A program made the translations under genes and the position numbers. The notes beneath the pieces are model-generated. The model ran no database searches and had not been told where the DNA came from. It was given only the letters and a program-made list of their open reading frames with translations. Of a DNA stretch of 64,000 bases, positions 48,869 to 57,834 are shown piece by piece. Origin of the DNA: Mesorhizobium koreense (GTDB lineage Bacteria > Pseudomonadota > Alphaproteobacteria > Rhizobiales > Rhizobiaceae); the NCBI RefSeq assembly GCF_031656215.1, contig NZ_CP134228.1, positions 3,925,001 to 3,989,000 of the forward strand, given 5' to 3'. How positions within the stretch are numbered: position 1 is the stretch's first letter; the number at the start of each line of letters is the position of its first letter.

Positions 48869-49359
48869 AACCGCGCAAAGCCCTATATTCTCAAGGGTTC
48901 TGACGCAAGAGGCCAAGTGGACGAAATTCGTGAAAACAGAACAAAACGTATCCCGGTGTGCCTTTCGTGGTCAAAAGTCACACCGGAAATCACACCGAAT
49001 GTTCCACATCTGTTCGCCCCGTAGGTTGAGAAGGGGTAAGGAGATGGAAAAAGCCAATCCCTGGGTGAACAGGTCAATTGTATTAATCCAGGATCTGACA
49101 TGAGCAGGCGGGCCAGCCCATTTGATCACGCCGAGCAAATTTGCAGGATCCGCCAAGCAATGAATGACCGCTCTGCGGAATACCGAATGCCCGTCAATCC
49201 GTTGGCTTCAGGCGGAGGAGTAAAGCAGAAATTCACTGCGACTTGAATGAACGGCGGTGGTGGGCCAAGGAACGAACCCGCTGCGCGGGATCGGTGCCAG
49301 TGGTAAGGTCCGGCGTGTGCGGGCCATCCCAGCTCCTTTCAACCAGGAGGGACCCGACG
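48869..49359. other. 491-bp gap between tRNA-Pro and the IS91 remnant
   Basis: No gene is supported. Several short frames exist on both strands but have no family features. A triple CACAC/ACCGGAAATCACACCG-like repeat near 48955-49000 may be a fragment of mobile DNA. The 60 bp before the IS remnant includes GGAGGGACC, a ribosome-binding site for the broken integrase. Confidence 0.5.
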
Positions 49360-50290
49360 ATGACCGAGACCCTTTCTGCCACTCCGATCAGCCCACTGCG
49401 CCAGCGGCTAAACCACATTACCATGCGCCATTTCGCGATGGCGACCAAGCGCAACTACATCCGCGATATCGGCCGTTTCGCCACATTCCTCGGGCGGGCG
49501 TTCGACACGGCGGTTACGGATGATCTGCGGCGGTTCCAGATCGAGCAGCGCGAGGTCGGCGTTCCCGTGCACCCGCTCTATACTAACATTGCGACCCGCA
49601 CGGTGCGCACTGTGACCAGCCCGCTCGACGAGCTTGGTATCTTTACACCCGGCGAGGTCATGCGACGGCTGAGGCGTGCCTGCCTCAATCGAGGTCGCCG
49701 ATATCTTTCGTGCGACCGGTCCCGCTGCCGGGCCGTTCAAGCTGGGCACCTTAGCCTTATCCAGCTAAAAATGATGTCAGTGACCGAGCACTGCCACATC
49801 ACTGCGCTCGGCGGTCACGTCGAAGCCTGCGATGACTACGGCAATGGCGCTTCGCCTAGAACAGCTGCCGCAACCGCATTGTCCAAAATGCTCACCTTCT
49901 CTGGCACGATGGCGGACCTAGAGAAGAGACAGGTCTTCATGCGTGACCTGTCTCCGGTTCGGAGGAAGCGTTAGGTGGTCTCTATGCCAAGCCGCCCTTC
50001 CATCGGGCCGGAACCCGTGCTCGCCTATCTCGCCCGCTACACACACTGGGTCGCGCAACCGGCGACTCATCGGTTTCGGCACCGATCGCCAGCAAGTCAT
50101 ATCCTCGGACCGACGAGTTCATTCGCCGCTTCCTGCTCCACATCCGACGGCGACAGGACCGCGCCTAGCCGCTCACTATTCCGACAACACCGCATGCAGG
50201 CGCAACGAAGCGGCCTGTCCGCATCCATCCCCGTGCCTCCCGGCCGTGGTCGTACCATCGGTGACATCAGCAGAAACGCGAAATCTCCAT
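49360..50290 (+). pseudogene. Decayed IS91-family element (tyrosine-recombinase-like ORF and HUH transposase remnants)
   Basis: The sequence starts as the phage-integrase SAM-like N-terminus that accompanies IS91 elements (SPLRQRLNHITMRHFA, TKRNYIRDIGRFATFLGR). It then jumps, with deletions and frameshifts, to pieces of the IS91 transposase: IEVADIFRATGP, QAGHLSLIQLKMMS, ALGGHVEACDD, NSCRNR, DLEKRQVFMRDLSPVRRKR, GPEPVLAYLARYTH and DEFIRRFLLH, spread over three frames. Internal stops (49972) and a missing zinc-finger/catalytic middle mean it cannot be active. Confidence 0.85.
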
Positions 50291-50516
50291 AACCACCGGC
50301 TGTGGACCGCGGGTTCCCTCGTTGGGGACTTTCGTACGCCGGCCGGCGCTTCGAGCGCTGGCTAGTCAGAAGCAGCCATTTCGCGTCCGATTACTATGTA
50401 TTTCAGTGCTGCAACTAGCGGCAATGGCGCTACCATACAGCCGACTGTCCGAATTGGCGGGCGGCCTTGTGAATATGATCGAGTTCTGCAATCCCAATCG
50501 CGTGCAAAAAAGGCAA

Positions 50517-50537
50517 GAGGCGCTGAAGTAGCGCCTC
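50517..50537 (-). terminator. Terminator after the VPLPA-CTERM gene
   Basis: A perfect 8-bp stem (GAGGCGCT with AGCGCCTC, loop GAAGT). On the minus strand it runs into TTGCCTTTTTT, 26 bp after the gene's stop. Confidence 0.7.
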
Positions 50538-50562
50538 TAAAACGAGCAAATGCGCTAGTGAG

Positions 50563-51138
50563 TTAGGCAGCGACTGCCGTTCGCTTCCGCCGCCGACCAA
50601 CGAACCCGAGCAACGCAACACCGGAGCCAAGAAGCACAACCCCGGCTGGGAGCGGCACGGCTGACACACTGACCGAGTCAATGTCAAAGCCGTCGCGACC
50701 AGCACCAGACGACGTATCGACGATTGCGAGGTACTTGTAGATCCCAGTAAACGCCAGTATGGCAGTAGGAAGGCTATTGTTGATGACGCCCAACAAAGCG
50801 AAGCTAGCAAGGCTGTTCGTCCCCGGATCGTACGAGGTCCCTCCCCAAACCTGAGCTGTTTCAAGATAGTCACTGCGGTTTCCATTTGTCACTTCCACCA
50901 CGGCCGCAGGACCAGTGAAATCCGTACCGAATGAGAACACCGCAGAGCCGGTAAGACCAAGCGACAGAAACAGGCCGTCCGACGGCCCCAGGGCGTTGGA
51001 GGGAACCGAACGGTCGGCAGCAATGGTTCCAACCGGATTGTAATCAACAAGTGTCGCGTAAGTCGTTGAAGCACTTGCTGATGAAGCCGACGCCGCTGCG
51101 ATTCCCGCAGCAATCAACAGAATTTTCAAGGCTTTCAT
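50563..51138 (-). CDS. VPLPA-CTERM (PEP-CTERM-like) secreted protein
   Basis: A 191-residue exported protein with a signal peptide (KILLIAAGIAAASASSASAS) and a C-terminal sorting tail: VPLPAG, a short hydrophobic helix and a basic end (GRRRKR). That tail is the recognition signal for exosortases, which cut such proteins at the outer face of the inner membrane. The mature part is Ser/Thr/Gly rich with no known enzyme domain. The ATG at 51138 gives the signal peptide; the frame is open 15 codons further upstream. Confidence 0.88.
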   Translation of the reverse strand: MKALKILLIAAGIAAASASSASASTTYATLVDYNPVGTIAADRSVPSNALGPSDGLFLSLGLTGSAVFSFGTDFTGPAAVVEVTNGNRSDYLETAQVWGGTSYDPGTNSLASFALLGVINNSLPTAILAFTGIYKYLAIVDTSSGAGRDGFDIDSVSVSAVPLPAGVVLLGSGVALLGFVGRRRKRTAVAA

Positions 51139-51439
51139 TTCTACCCCCAAAATCGCATAACGATCAGCACTCGCGGAAAACAATAGGTGAGTAACACTTC
51201 CTTAAGGCTAATGCGAGTCCTGTTTTCAGAATGCCGAATAACGCCCACTTGACTGCCAAGTCATATTACCAATGTGCACTTTGTTCGCCGTCAGACTTTT
51301 TGAGACAATTAGCATGGTGAGCTAACGGAGGCTCTGGCCTATCAGGGTTGTCATTTTGGGCGGCCGCTTCTCGATGAAGCAAGCAAGCGTCATTGTCTGA
51401 TGGTTTCGTGTTTGATGCTTTCCCTTTCCAGTGTGACGA
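51139..51439. other. Gap upstream of the VPLPA-CTERM gene
   Basis: No gene is seen. It holds the promoter of the minus-strand secreted-protein gene (AT-rich near 51180-51300) and, near 51400-51440, probably the end of the degenerate IS3 element. No clear inverted-repeat end of the IS was recognised. Confidence 0.45.
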
Positions 51440-52640
51440 TGTCACCGCCCGAGGCAGACGTCGGCAGGAGTGAGATTGCCGCGGCTCTCATGGTAGCGGC
51501 GGTGGTTGTAGTGTTCGACGAAGGCCACGATCTGCCGCTCGAGATCACCCGGCATGTAGTTTTCCAGCAGGACGCGGTTCTTCAGCGCCTGATGCCAGCG
51601 CTCGATCTTGCCCTGGGTCTGGAGATGGCATGGAGCGCCGCGCGTATGCTTCATGCCCTTTACGGATGGCCAGGCGGCGCGATCGGACGATACGTAGAAC
51701 GGAACATTGTCAGACAGGAGCCGAGGCCGCTGCACCACCTTGGCGCTGTCGCAATCGGAAGTCTGCAACGCCATGCGTGTCGGTGACATCCCTCGGCCTT
51801 CATGGTGGTGCACAGCTTCCAGGAGATGATGTAGCGGGAGAAGTCGTCGAGGGTTGTCGACAGATAGACCCTCCGCCGATGATCTTCAGATAGGTAAAAT
51901 CGGTCTGCCTGCGCCGGTTCGGCGCTGTCGTCTTGTCGGGGAACTCGTCAGCGGCTTTGATGACTATGAAGGCCGAGCTGGTGGTCAGGTCATAGGCCTT
52001 GAGCAGGCGATAAACCGAGGATCCCGACACGAAGTATAGCACTCTCGCCGGTGAAGCGCATGGTCAACTCGCGGGGGGCTCAGCTCGGCCTGTCCCAGCG
52101 CCAGTTCGATGATCTGAACATGGATACCTACCAGGATGCGGCGGTTCCACACCCGGCTCGGCGCCGAGGACCGGTCCTCCAGCGCTTCGGGACCCCTTTG
52201 CGACAGCGGCCATACCAGCTGTGAAAGCCGGCGCGCAACACTCAACTGGTGGAAGGTCGGCTTCGCCGGGAGTTGTGACTGCGCGACGATCCTGACGATC
52301 TCGAGCTAATCGGATACGGGGCACTTCTTCGTCGTCCCCATCTGCGATTATGTTCTCTTTAAGCAGCAAGCAGCAGGTTCTCGAGCGTTGGATCGGCGGC
52401 GGCCTCTTTCAGGGAGCGGGACTCTCGCCGCAGCCCCTTCGCTGGTGGTCGCGGCACGGGCGGTGTCACCGGCCAGCCGACGCTTGCCGGCTTCCATGAA
52501 CTCCTTCGACCAAGTGTAATACAGGCTCTGGGCGATGCCTTGGCACCGGGCGCTCGCTTCCCCTCACAAAGCACGAGATTTATAGATAGCGCCGGGGCTG
52601 GAAGCCGCTCTGCGCATAAAGCCGCAACGATAGCTTTTTA
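51440..52640 (-). pseudogene. Degenerate IS3-family insertion (orfA and orfB remnants)
   Basis: On the minus strand, pieces of a two-ORF IS3-type transposase are readable in order: an OrfA-like end (AGDTARAA-like region and RRESRSLKEAAADPTLENLLLA near 52370-52510), then OrfB pieces with GPEALEDRSSAPSRVWNRRI, YFVSGSSVYRLLKAYDLTTS, AFIVIKAADEFPDKTTAPN, QTDFTYLKIIGGG and the integrase core end TQGKIERWHQALKNRVLLEN, HYNHRRYHESRGNLTPADV. Frameshifts and gaps break the frame at least three times. The catalytic Glu region survives but the protein is not intact. Confidence 0.85.
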
Positions 52641-52729
52641 TCCCGCCAGATCCCATGAAATCCCCGACAGGCCGTCGCTATAACGAAATCAGCAGCGCAT
52701 CGATGCTGCAATTTCAGAGGACGACGATG

Positions 52730-53140
52730 ATGAGTAACCGTAAGGGGAGGCCGTACGCGGCCACCAGGCTCGCGAAATATCTTCAGAAACGCATTCTGGA
52801 GCTAAGGCCGAAGAAGACCCAGACCGCGATCGCCAGCGAGGCAGGCTTCGTCAATCCGAACATGCTCGCCATGATCAAGGCCGGCACGGCCAAGTTGCCC
52901 CTCGACAGGGTATCGGCTCTAGCCACGGCTCTTACATGCGATCCCGTGATGCTCTTCCAGTTGGCGATCGAGCAACGCGGCAGCGACACGACCGAACTGG
53001 CTGTACGTCAAATCTTTGGAACCTTGGTTACCGAGAACGAAGTCGCGTGGCTCGAGGAAATCCGTCGGGCGTCCGATCACACCAATCCGAACCTGACTTC
53101 AAAGGCACGATCGGCCATTCGTGGAATCTTTGGCAAATGA
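52730..53140 (+). CDS. Helix-turn-helix (Xre-like) DNA-binding protein
   Basis: A 136-residue protein with a helix-turn-helix in its first half: RPKKTQTAIASEAGFVNPNM (residues 24-43) followed by LAMIKAGTAKLPLDRVSALATALTCD. The C-terminal third has GTLVTENEVAWLEEIRRASDHTNP. Homologous stand-alone regulators are common in rhizobial accessory regions. An ATG at 52727 one codon earlier is equally possible; AGAGGACGACG precedes both. It overlaps the next small frame by ATGA. Confidence 0.75.
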   Translation: MSNRKGRPYAATRLAKYLQKRILELRPKKTQTAIASEAGFVNPNMLAMIKAGTAKLPLDRVSALATALTCDPVMLFQLAIEQRGSDTTELAVRQIFGTLVTENEVAWLEEIRRASDHTNPNLTSKARSAIRGIFGK

Positions 53141-53253
53141 GTGGCAATCAGGACTCGTTTGCCGAAGTCTGGCAGCAAATCACCCATATCCGTGACCACG
53201 AGATCACCCCTAACGAGCGGTTCTGGCTCGAGGTGATCAGGCTCGCGTCCTGA
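53137..53253 (+). CDS. 38-residue protein coupled to the HTH gene
   Basis: A small frame starting with an ATG that overlaps the HTH stop (ATGA) and encoding SGNQDSFAEVWQQITHIRDHE and then NERFWLEVIRLAS. It is acidic and helical, and its EITPNERFWLEVIRLAS end resembles the NEVAWLEEIRRAS end of the upstream protein, which suggests a duplicated or interacting segment. It may be a partner peptide of the regulator. No family is known. Confidence 0.5.
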   Translation: MSGNQDSFAEVWQQITHIRDHEITPNERFWLEVIRLAS

Positions 53254-53781
53254 GATTCATATCCTCCGCCCACGGTCAAACAGGTGCAGAAACTTCGGAT
53301 GATTTTCCGGCCCGCTAGAGAAACGATTCGATGAGCGTCATGCCGTTTTATTCAACACGACGGCTCGAGACGTATCGATGTTTCCGACAAACCATTCATG
53401 CGTCGATGAGCGACGTACGCAAGGTTTGCAGCTCGCGCGGGAAACCGCGAGTATATCCATCGAGATAGGTTGGCCCATCTATACTAGCCCTCAATTCCCC
53501 CCGGTGGGATGAAGCAGACTGCCGCCAGTAAGGAGGCTCCCTTCCGATTCATTACGGTCGAAATCTGTTCTAATAGACGGGTTGCTTTGCTTTATATTTT
53601 CAACATTTCCGATACGGCTTGTAGCGCAGACCCGACAATGGTTCCGTTTGTCCTTTGCCCCCACCACCCCAAGACGAACAAAGCCAATGAAATACAAGGA
53701 TAGCGCTTGACGCGGTCGATGTAGAAGGATAGTTTACCAAAGGTTAAGATGCGGTTTGTGCGGTTTAGGGGGATTATCCCG
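53254..53781. other. 528-bp gap before the second VPLPA-CTERM gene
   Basis: No protein gene is supported; short frames on both strands (for example 53491-53697 minus) lack a ribosome-binding site and family features. The last 200 bp are AT-rich and likely contain the promoter of the secreted-protein gene. No sigma-54 type box was recognised. Confidence 0.5.
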
Positions 53782-54444
53782 ATGAAAGCTTGGGCATTAG
53801 GGTTGGCGTTGGCGACATCAGTTGCGGCAGGGGCTGCGCATGCCGCAACGGTCAGCGGCACGTTCATGATAGATATCTATAATTATGATGCCGGACATAA
53901 TTCCGCGGAAGCTTCGGCAACGGAGTTGAATATTTCGTCGCATACGAAATTGACAACCATTACCTATACTGGTGCACTTGACTTTAAAACGGACACCGCA
54001 TCAGGAGCCCCCAGCATTGCGGAATTTCTCAATACTGGAAGCGGTTCCTATACGGTGCCGGTCGGCGTTGATCTTTCAAGTTATACCTTGAGCAGGGGGG
54101 CAGGTAGTGGCGATAATCAATTCGGTACGACTACGCTCTTTGACATTAAGGCGACCGCCTTCAATGCGATTGTCAGTGGGACCGGCATGATTTCGCATGA
54201 TGACGGCATGACGTTCTTCGACGACAATGTGGAGACAGCGTCATCCGCGGGGCCAACGACTCAGATTACCACCCCATTCACTTTTGACGGCGGTTCGTTC
54301 CGGCTGATTTATGCCGCAGCGAATGGTGATCCTTCTGTGCTTCATGTGGAAGGAACCGTGGTGCCACTGCCCGCTACGGCTTTGTTGCTGCTGAGTGGTC
54401 TCGCTGGCCTGTTGGCTATGACTGGGCTCAGGAAAAGGGCCTGA
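53782..54444 (+). CDS. VPLPA-CTERM secreted protein
   Basis: A 220-residue exported protein: signal peptide (ALGLALATSVAAGAAHA), then a Ser/Thr/Gly/Asp rich mature domain with predicted beta structure, and a C-terminal VPLPA motif followed by a hydrophobic helix and GLRKRA. This is the exosortase-sorting layout, shared with the gene at 50563. The ATG at 53782 gives the best signal peptide, with TAGGGGGATT upstream. A GGTCGGTC/GACCGGCC hairpin follows at about 54485 with no T tract. Confidence 0.88.
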   Translation: MKAWALGLALATSVAAGAAHAATVSGTFMIDIYNYDAGHNSAEASATELNISSHTKLTTITYTGALDFKTDTASGAPSIAEFLNTGSGSYTVPVGVDLSSYTLSRGAGSGDNQFGTTTLFDIKATAFNAIVSGTGMISHDDGMTFFDDNVETASSAGPTTQITTPFTFDGGSFRLIYAAANGDPSVLHVEGTVVPLPATALLLLSGLAGLLAMTGLRKRA

Positions 54445-54687
54445 AAGTCAACGCTAGTTTGGAAGTTTGAAATTTGATAGAAGGGTCGGTCGAAGGACCG
54501 GCCCTCTGCATATGTTCATGGCTCCCCTCCCCCAAGATATCGGTATAGCAGCAATCGGGTCGACCATCTCCCATATGAAAGAGCCACGATGGCCGCAACA
54601 TTCCGTCTTGATTGCAGAGAAGTCAAGACAACCGGACTTTTGATCGCAGCCGTTTGCAGCGACGTTTGTTGCTACACCGGAGCCATC

Positions 54688-54879
54688 CTATTCTCTATCA
54701 GCCGGCACCAATAGGGCTGCACGAATCCCAAGTAAAAGAACGCATGGCCAGAAGAAGCAGGCAACAAGGCCTGCTATTCTGTAAGCGTCCCACTGGGCTT
54801 GTTTCTCAATTCCCTCGCTGAGCGTGGAGATGAAGAAAATCAAGACAATCGCTAGATAGGCTAATAAAGCCAACGTCAT
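54688..54879 (-). CDS. Possible small two-helix membrane protein
   Basis: A 63-residue frame with two hydrophobic segments (LALLAYLAIVLIFFISTL and RIAGLVACFFWPCVLLLGIR) separated by a charged loop (SEGIEKQAQWDAY). The amino-acid make-up looks like a real small membrane protein. The ATG at 54879 has GAGGAAA rather far upstream; a GTG at 54891 sits too close to it. It is in a debris-rich gap, so it may be a relic. Confidence 0.35.
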   Translation of the reverse strand: MTLALLAYLAIVLIFFISTLSEGIEKQAQWDAYRIAGLVACFFWPCVLLLGIRAALLVPADRE

Positions 54880-55125
54880 GACTTGATTCACTTTCCTCAG
54901 GGATCCGAACTACGTGACAGTTCACCGAGGGCGGACGAGTACGAATGAGAATATCAGCCGCCCAGGAGAAATGGCAACAGTAAAACGAGTTCGGCAGATT
55001 GCATTTAGAAGTTTTTTTGCGTTCAGTCCTTGTTCGAGCACTTCGACGCAAAGCTCCGAGACGATGACTATCGTCATATCGGTCACATTGTCGATGGCTC
55101 GCTGGGTGCCGTTCCGCATCAGGAC

Positions 55126-55189
55126 AACACCAAGCGGCCACACTCATCGCTCTGACTACAAACCACCGGCAGCGGAGACCATTCTACAG
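55126..55189 (+). pseudogene. Fragment of an IS3/IS481-type transposase C-terminus
   Basis: NTKRPHSSL, then after a one-base shift DYKPPAAETI. This is the RPHSSLGYKPPAPE hallmark of the integrase-core transposase tail, broken by a frameshift. No flanking ORF remains. It is a scar of an insertion. Confidence 0.7.
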
Positions 55190-55419
55190 CCTACACCACA
55201 CCGTGGAGCAGCTCAATCATTGGTCGCTCCGATATGGCTGTTGAGCCCGTCATGCATTAAGACTGAAACTGGATATCTCATAGGGGCAGGCTACCCTCAA
55301 AATCTTCACCACGTTGGTCAGTCTATATTGCGCGCGCGAAAACGCGCCGATAGACCTCTTCTCGGGAAGAGAAATGAAACGGCGGCTTCTGATCTAGCCG
55401 CCTAGAATTGAGATAGAGC

Positions 55420-56259
55420 GTGTACTATTCCTATTACGGCCTCAAGAGCGCGCCTTTTGCGGTCGTTCCGGACCCAACTTTCATCTATTGGGCCAAGCCA
55501 CACAGCATGGCGTTCGCCATGTTGCAATATGGTATCGCGAACCACGCTGGTTTTACGGTTATCACGGGGGAAATCGGCGCCGGAAAAACTACTCTTATAC
55601 GGCAGCTACTAGGTAAGCTTCCGGTCCATATGAACGTCGCCTTGCTCAGCAACGTTCAGGGTGGGCGCGGCGAACTGTTGCAGTGGGTGCTCATGGCATT
55701 TGATCAGGAGTACGAAGACCAGTCCTACGTATCCCTCTACAAGCGCTTTGAAACGTTTCTGTCCAAGGCTCATCATGAGGGCAAGCGCAACGTACTTATC
55801 ATTGACGAGGCACAAAACCTTGGCACCGATACGCTTGAAGAACTACGGATGCTTTCGAATATCAACACCCATGAGCAGGAACTGCTGCAAATTATTCTCA
55901 GTGGTCAGCCCGAACTGAAGCAACTTCTCAGTGCTCCCGAACTGACGCAATTCGTTCAACGGATTTCCTCCGATTTCCACCTGGCTCTGCTCGAGCATGG
56001 TGATGTAAGTCACTACATCGATCATCGGCTGAAAACAGCGGGCGCGAACCGGCGATTGTTCGCCGATGACGCCTACCATCTCATTTCTTCCGCGACACGA
56101 GGCACGCCACGCCTGATCAATATTCTATGTGACACCTCGCTTATGTATGGCTATGCGATGGAAGAACCGATTATCACGGCTGATATTGTGCAACAGGTGC
56201 TTAATGATAAGCGCCAGTATGGTGTTTTCCCGCTGCCGTCAGCGGTAAAGCCGCTTTAG
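55420..56259 (+). CDS. ExeA-like AAA ATPase, XrtA/PEP-CTERM system-associated type
   Basis: A 279-residue ATPase with the start YYSYYGLKSAPFAVVPDP, shared by ExeA/GspA-type and exosortase-associated (TIGR03015-like) ATPases. Walker A is GEIGAGKTTL (51-60), Walker B NVLIIDEAQNL (around 127-137), and QLLSAPELTQFVQRIS follows. The start is GTG at 55420. In other bacteria this ATPase sits in exosortase-linked EPS loci, where its job is not defined but is thought to be in assembly or export. It is convergent with the EPS operon. Confidence 0.85.
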   Translation: MYYSYYGLKSAPFAVVPDPTFIYWAKPHSMAFAMLQYGIANHAGFTVITGEIGAGKTTLIRQLLGKLPVHMNVALLSNVQGGRGELLQWVLMAFDQEYEDQSYVSLYKRFETFLSKAHHEGKRNVLIIDEAQNLGTDTLEELRMLSNINTHEQELLQIILSGQPELKQLLSAPELTQFVQRISSDFHLALLEHGDVSHYIDHRLKTAGANRRLFADDAYHLISSATRGTPRLINILCDTSLMYGYAMEEPIITADIVQQVLNDKRQYGVFPLPSAVKPL

Positions 56260-56376
56260 GGAAGTGGCCCGGGGCTGACCAAGAACGCATCGCATCGGCC
56301 TCCGACAACGCTCAGGCTTCTTTAAATTCTCCAAAGAATAGCAAGAAAAAGCCTTTTCGCATGAGACGACCCGGGC

Positions 56377-57822
56377 CTAGTATGCATTCTGCCCCGTAAT
56401 AAGAACAACTGCCGTCCTCAGCAAGATGAGCAAATCAAACCCGAGCGACCAATTCTCTGTATAGTAGACGTCGTGCCGTATACGTGCCTCCATCTTCTCG
56501 GTAGTTTTAGTCTCGCCACGCAGACCATTGACCTGCGCCCATCCCGTCATGCCAGGCTTTACGCGGTGGCGCGCAAAATATCCCCGAATCAAACGGGAAT
56601 ATTCTGCGTTATGATCGACTGCATGGGGGCGCGGTCCAATCAGTGACATGTTGCCGAGCAAGACGTTAAATAGTTGGGGAAGTTCATCGAGGCTTGAGCG
56701 GCGTAAGAAACGTCCAATCCGCGTGACTCTCGGGTCGGCCTTTTTGGCCTGGACCGTTATGGTTCCGGGCTCGCTGATGCGCATGGTCCGGAACTTGTAT
56801 ATCTGGAACACTCCATTATTAAAGCCGAGACGCTCTTGCCTGAAGATTACAGGCCCCGGACTGTCAAGGCGCACAAGCAATGCGATGAATGCCATAGGGA
56901 TTGCCGCGACGGCGAGGAGAACGGAACAAAGAACATAGTCCTCGGCAGCTTTAATCGCCACCGCCCAGCCAGACATGGGATGGCCAGCAACCGAGAATAT
57001 CGGGGCGCTTTCGAAGTGGCCGGGTGCTTCGCTGAAATCGAGGCGAAAGCCGATGAGATCCGAGCCGAGGTAAATATTGACGGGAAGCTCGCGAAGCTTC
57101 TCCACAAGTGCAAGGATTCTATGCTCATCAGACCATGGAAGCGCAATGACAATATCGTCAACTCTTGAAGCGCGGACGAAAGACGGAATGGCTTCAAGAT
57201 TGCCCATTACGGGTGTCCCCTGGATAGTGACATCGGACGGCAAGTCCAGGAAAAGAGCCGTTACAGTGATGAAGCCGGGATTGAGATCAAGCATTCGTTG
57301 GGTCAGTCGAGTAACGTTGCGTTGACTGCCCACGATGATCATGTTCCGCGAGAAGACGCCTTTTCGGCAAAGATACAGTACACTGCGACTGAGAATAATC
57401 CTCCCGGTCAATGTCAGAAGCATGGTACTGGCACCGAATGCGCCTATCCATGCGCGCGAGAGCGTCGACGACAGTTTTACCGCAAAAGCGGCAGCCAGCA
57501 GGAAAAGGAAGCCCGTGGCAAACGCTATGATCATCTTATCGAGGTTTGGCAGCGGCCGAATGATTGCGTCAAAGCGATAGAGCTCGGAAAATTGAAAGAG
57601 TAAAAGCACCGTAATCCAGATGCAACAAATGCAGGTCGCATAGAAGCTTCCTGTAACGACATTCACGCTGATCAGGAAAAGATAGGTTATTAGCCCGGCG
57701 CCAAGGATCATGGCGGAATCAAGAAGAACGGCTATCCCAGAAATGACGGTGGACGAAATTGAAAATCGAGCCGGCCGCGTAGTGGGCGGTTGGTTGAGCA
57801 CAACGTTCGGAAGCTGGTTCAA
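56377..57822 (-). CDS. Undecaprenyl-phosphate sugar phosphotransferase (second copy)
   Basis: A 481-residue polyprenyl phospho-sugar transferase: N-terminal membrane helices, CoA-binding-like middle (RNMIIVGSQRNVTRL near residue 172) and the C-terminal transferase domain with RQERLGFNNGVFQIYKFRTM, RRSSLDELPQLFNVLLGNMS, IGPRPHAVDH and TGWAQVNGLRGET. It is the last gene of the minus-strand EPS operon, 12 bp after the kinase gene. Compared with the copy at 34880 its identity looks moderate, so it is a separate paralogue and not a recent duplicate. Confidence 0.92.
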   Translation of the reverse strand: MNQLPNVVLNQPPTTRPARFSISSTVISGIAVLLDSAMILGAGLITYLFLISVNVVTGSFYATCICCIWITVLLLFQFSELYRFDAIIRPLPNLDKMIIAFATGFLFLLAAAFAVKLSSTLSRAWIGAFGASTMLLTLTGRIILSRSVLYLCRKGVFSRNMIIVGSQRNVTRLTQRMLDLNPGFITVTALFLDLPSDVTIQGTPVMGNLEAIPSFVRASRVDDIVIALPWSDEHRILALVEKLRELPVNIYLGSDLIGFRLDFSEAPGHFESAPIFSVAGHPMSGWAVAIKAAEDYVLCSVLLAVAAIPMAFIALLVRLDSPGPVIFRQERLGFNNGVFQIYKFRTMRISEPGTITVQAKKADPRVTRIGRFLRRSSLDELPQLFNVLLGNMSLIGPRPHAVDHNAEYSRLIRGYFARHRVKPGMTGWAQVNGLRGETKTTEKMEARIRHDVYYTENWSLGFDLLILLRTAVVLITGQNAY

Positions 57823-57834
57823 CCGATCCTCCTG

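Larger units (their letters stand above)
54445..55419. other. 0.97-kb sparse region with an IS fragment and a possible small gene
   Basis: Apart from a possible 63-residue membrane protein (54688-54879 minus) and a short transposase fragment (55126-55189), nothing is recognised. The sequence has lower GC than the core and looks like debris between the secreted-protein gene and the ATPase gene. Confidence 0.5.

Noticed and set aside
56266-56377. GGCCCGGG / CCCGGGCC inverted repeat flanking the gap between the ATPase and sugar-transferase genes
   Set aside because: The core CCCGGG is itself a palindrome and the arms are 96 bp apart with no T tract, so chance is the simpler explanation.
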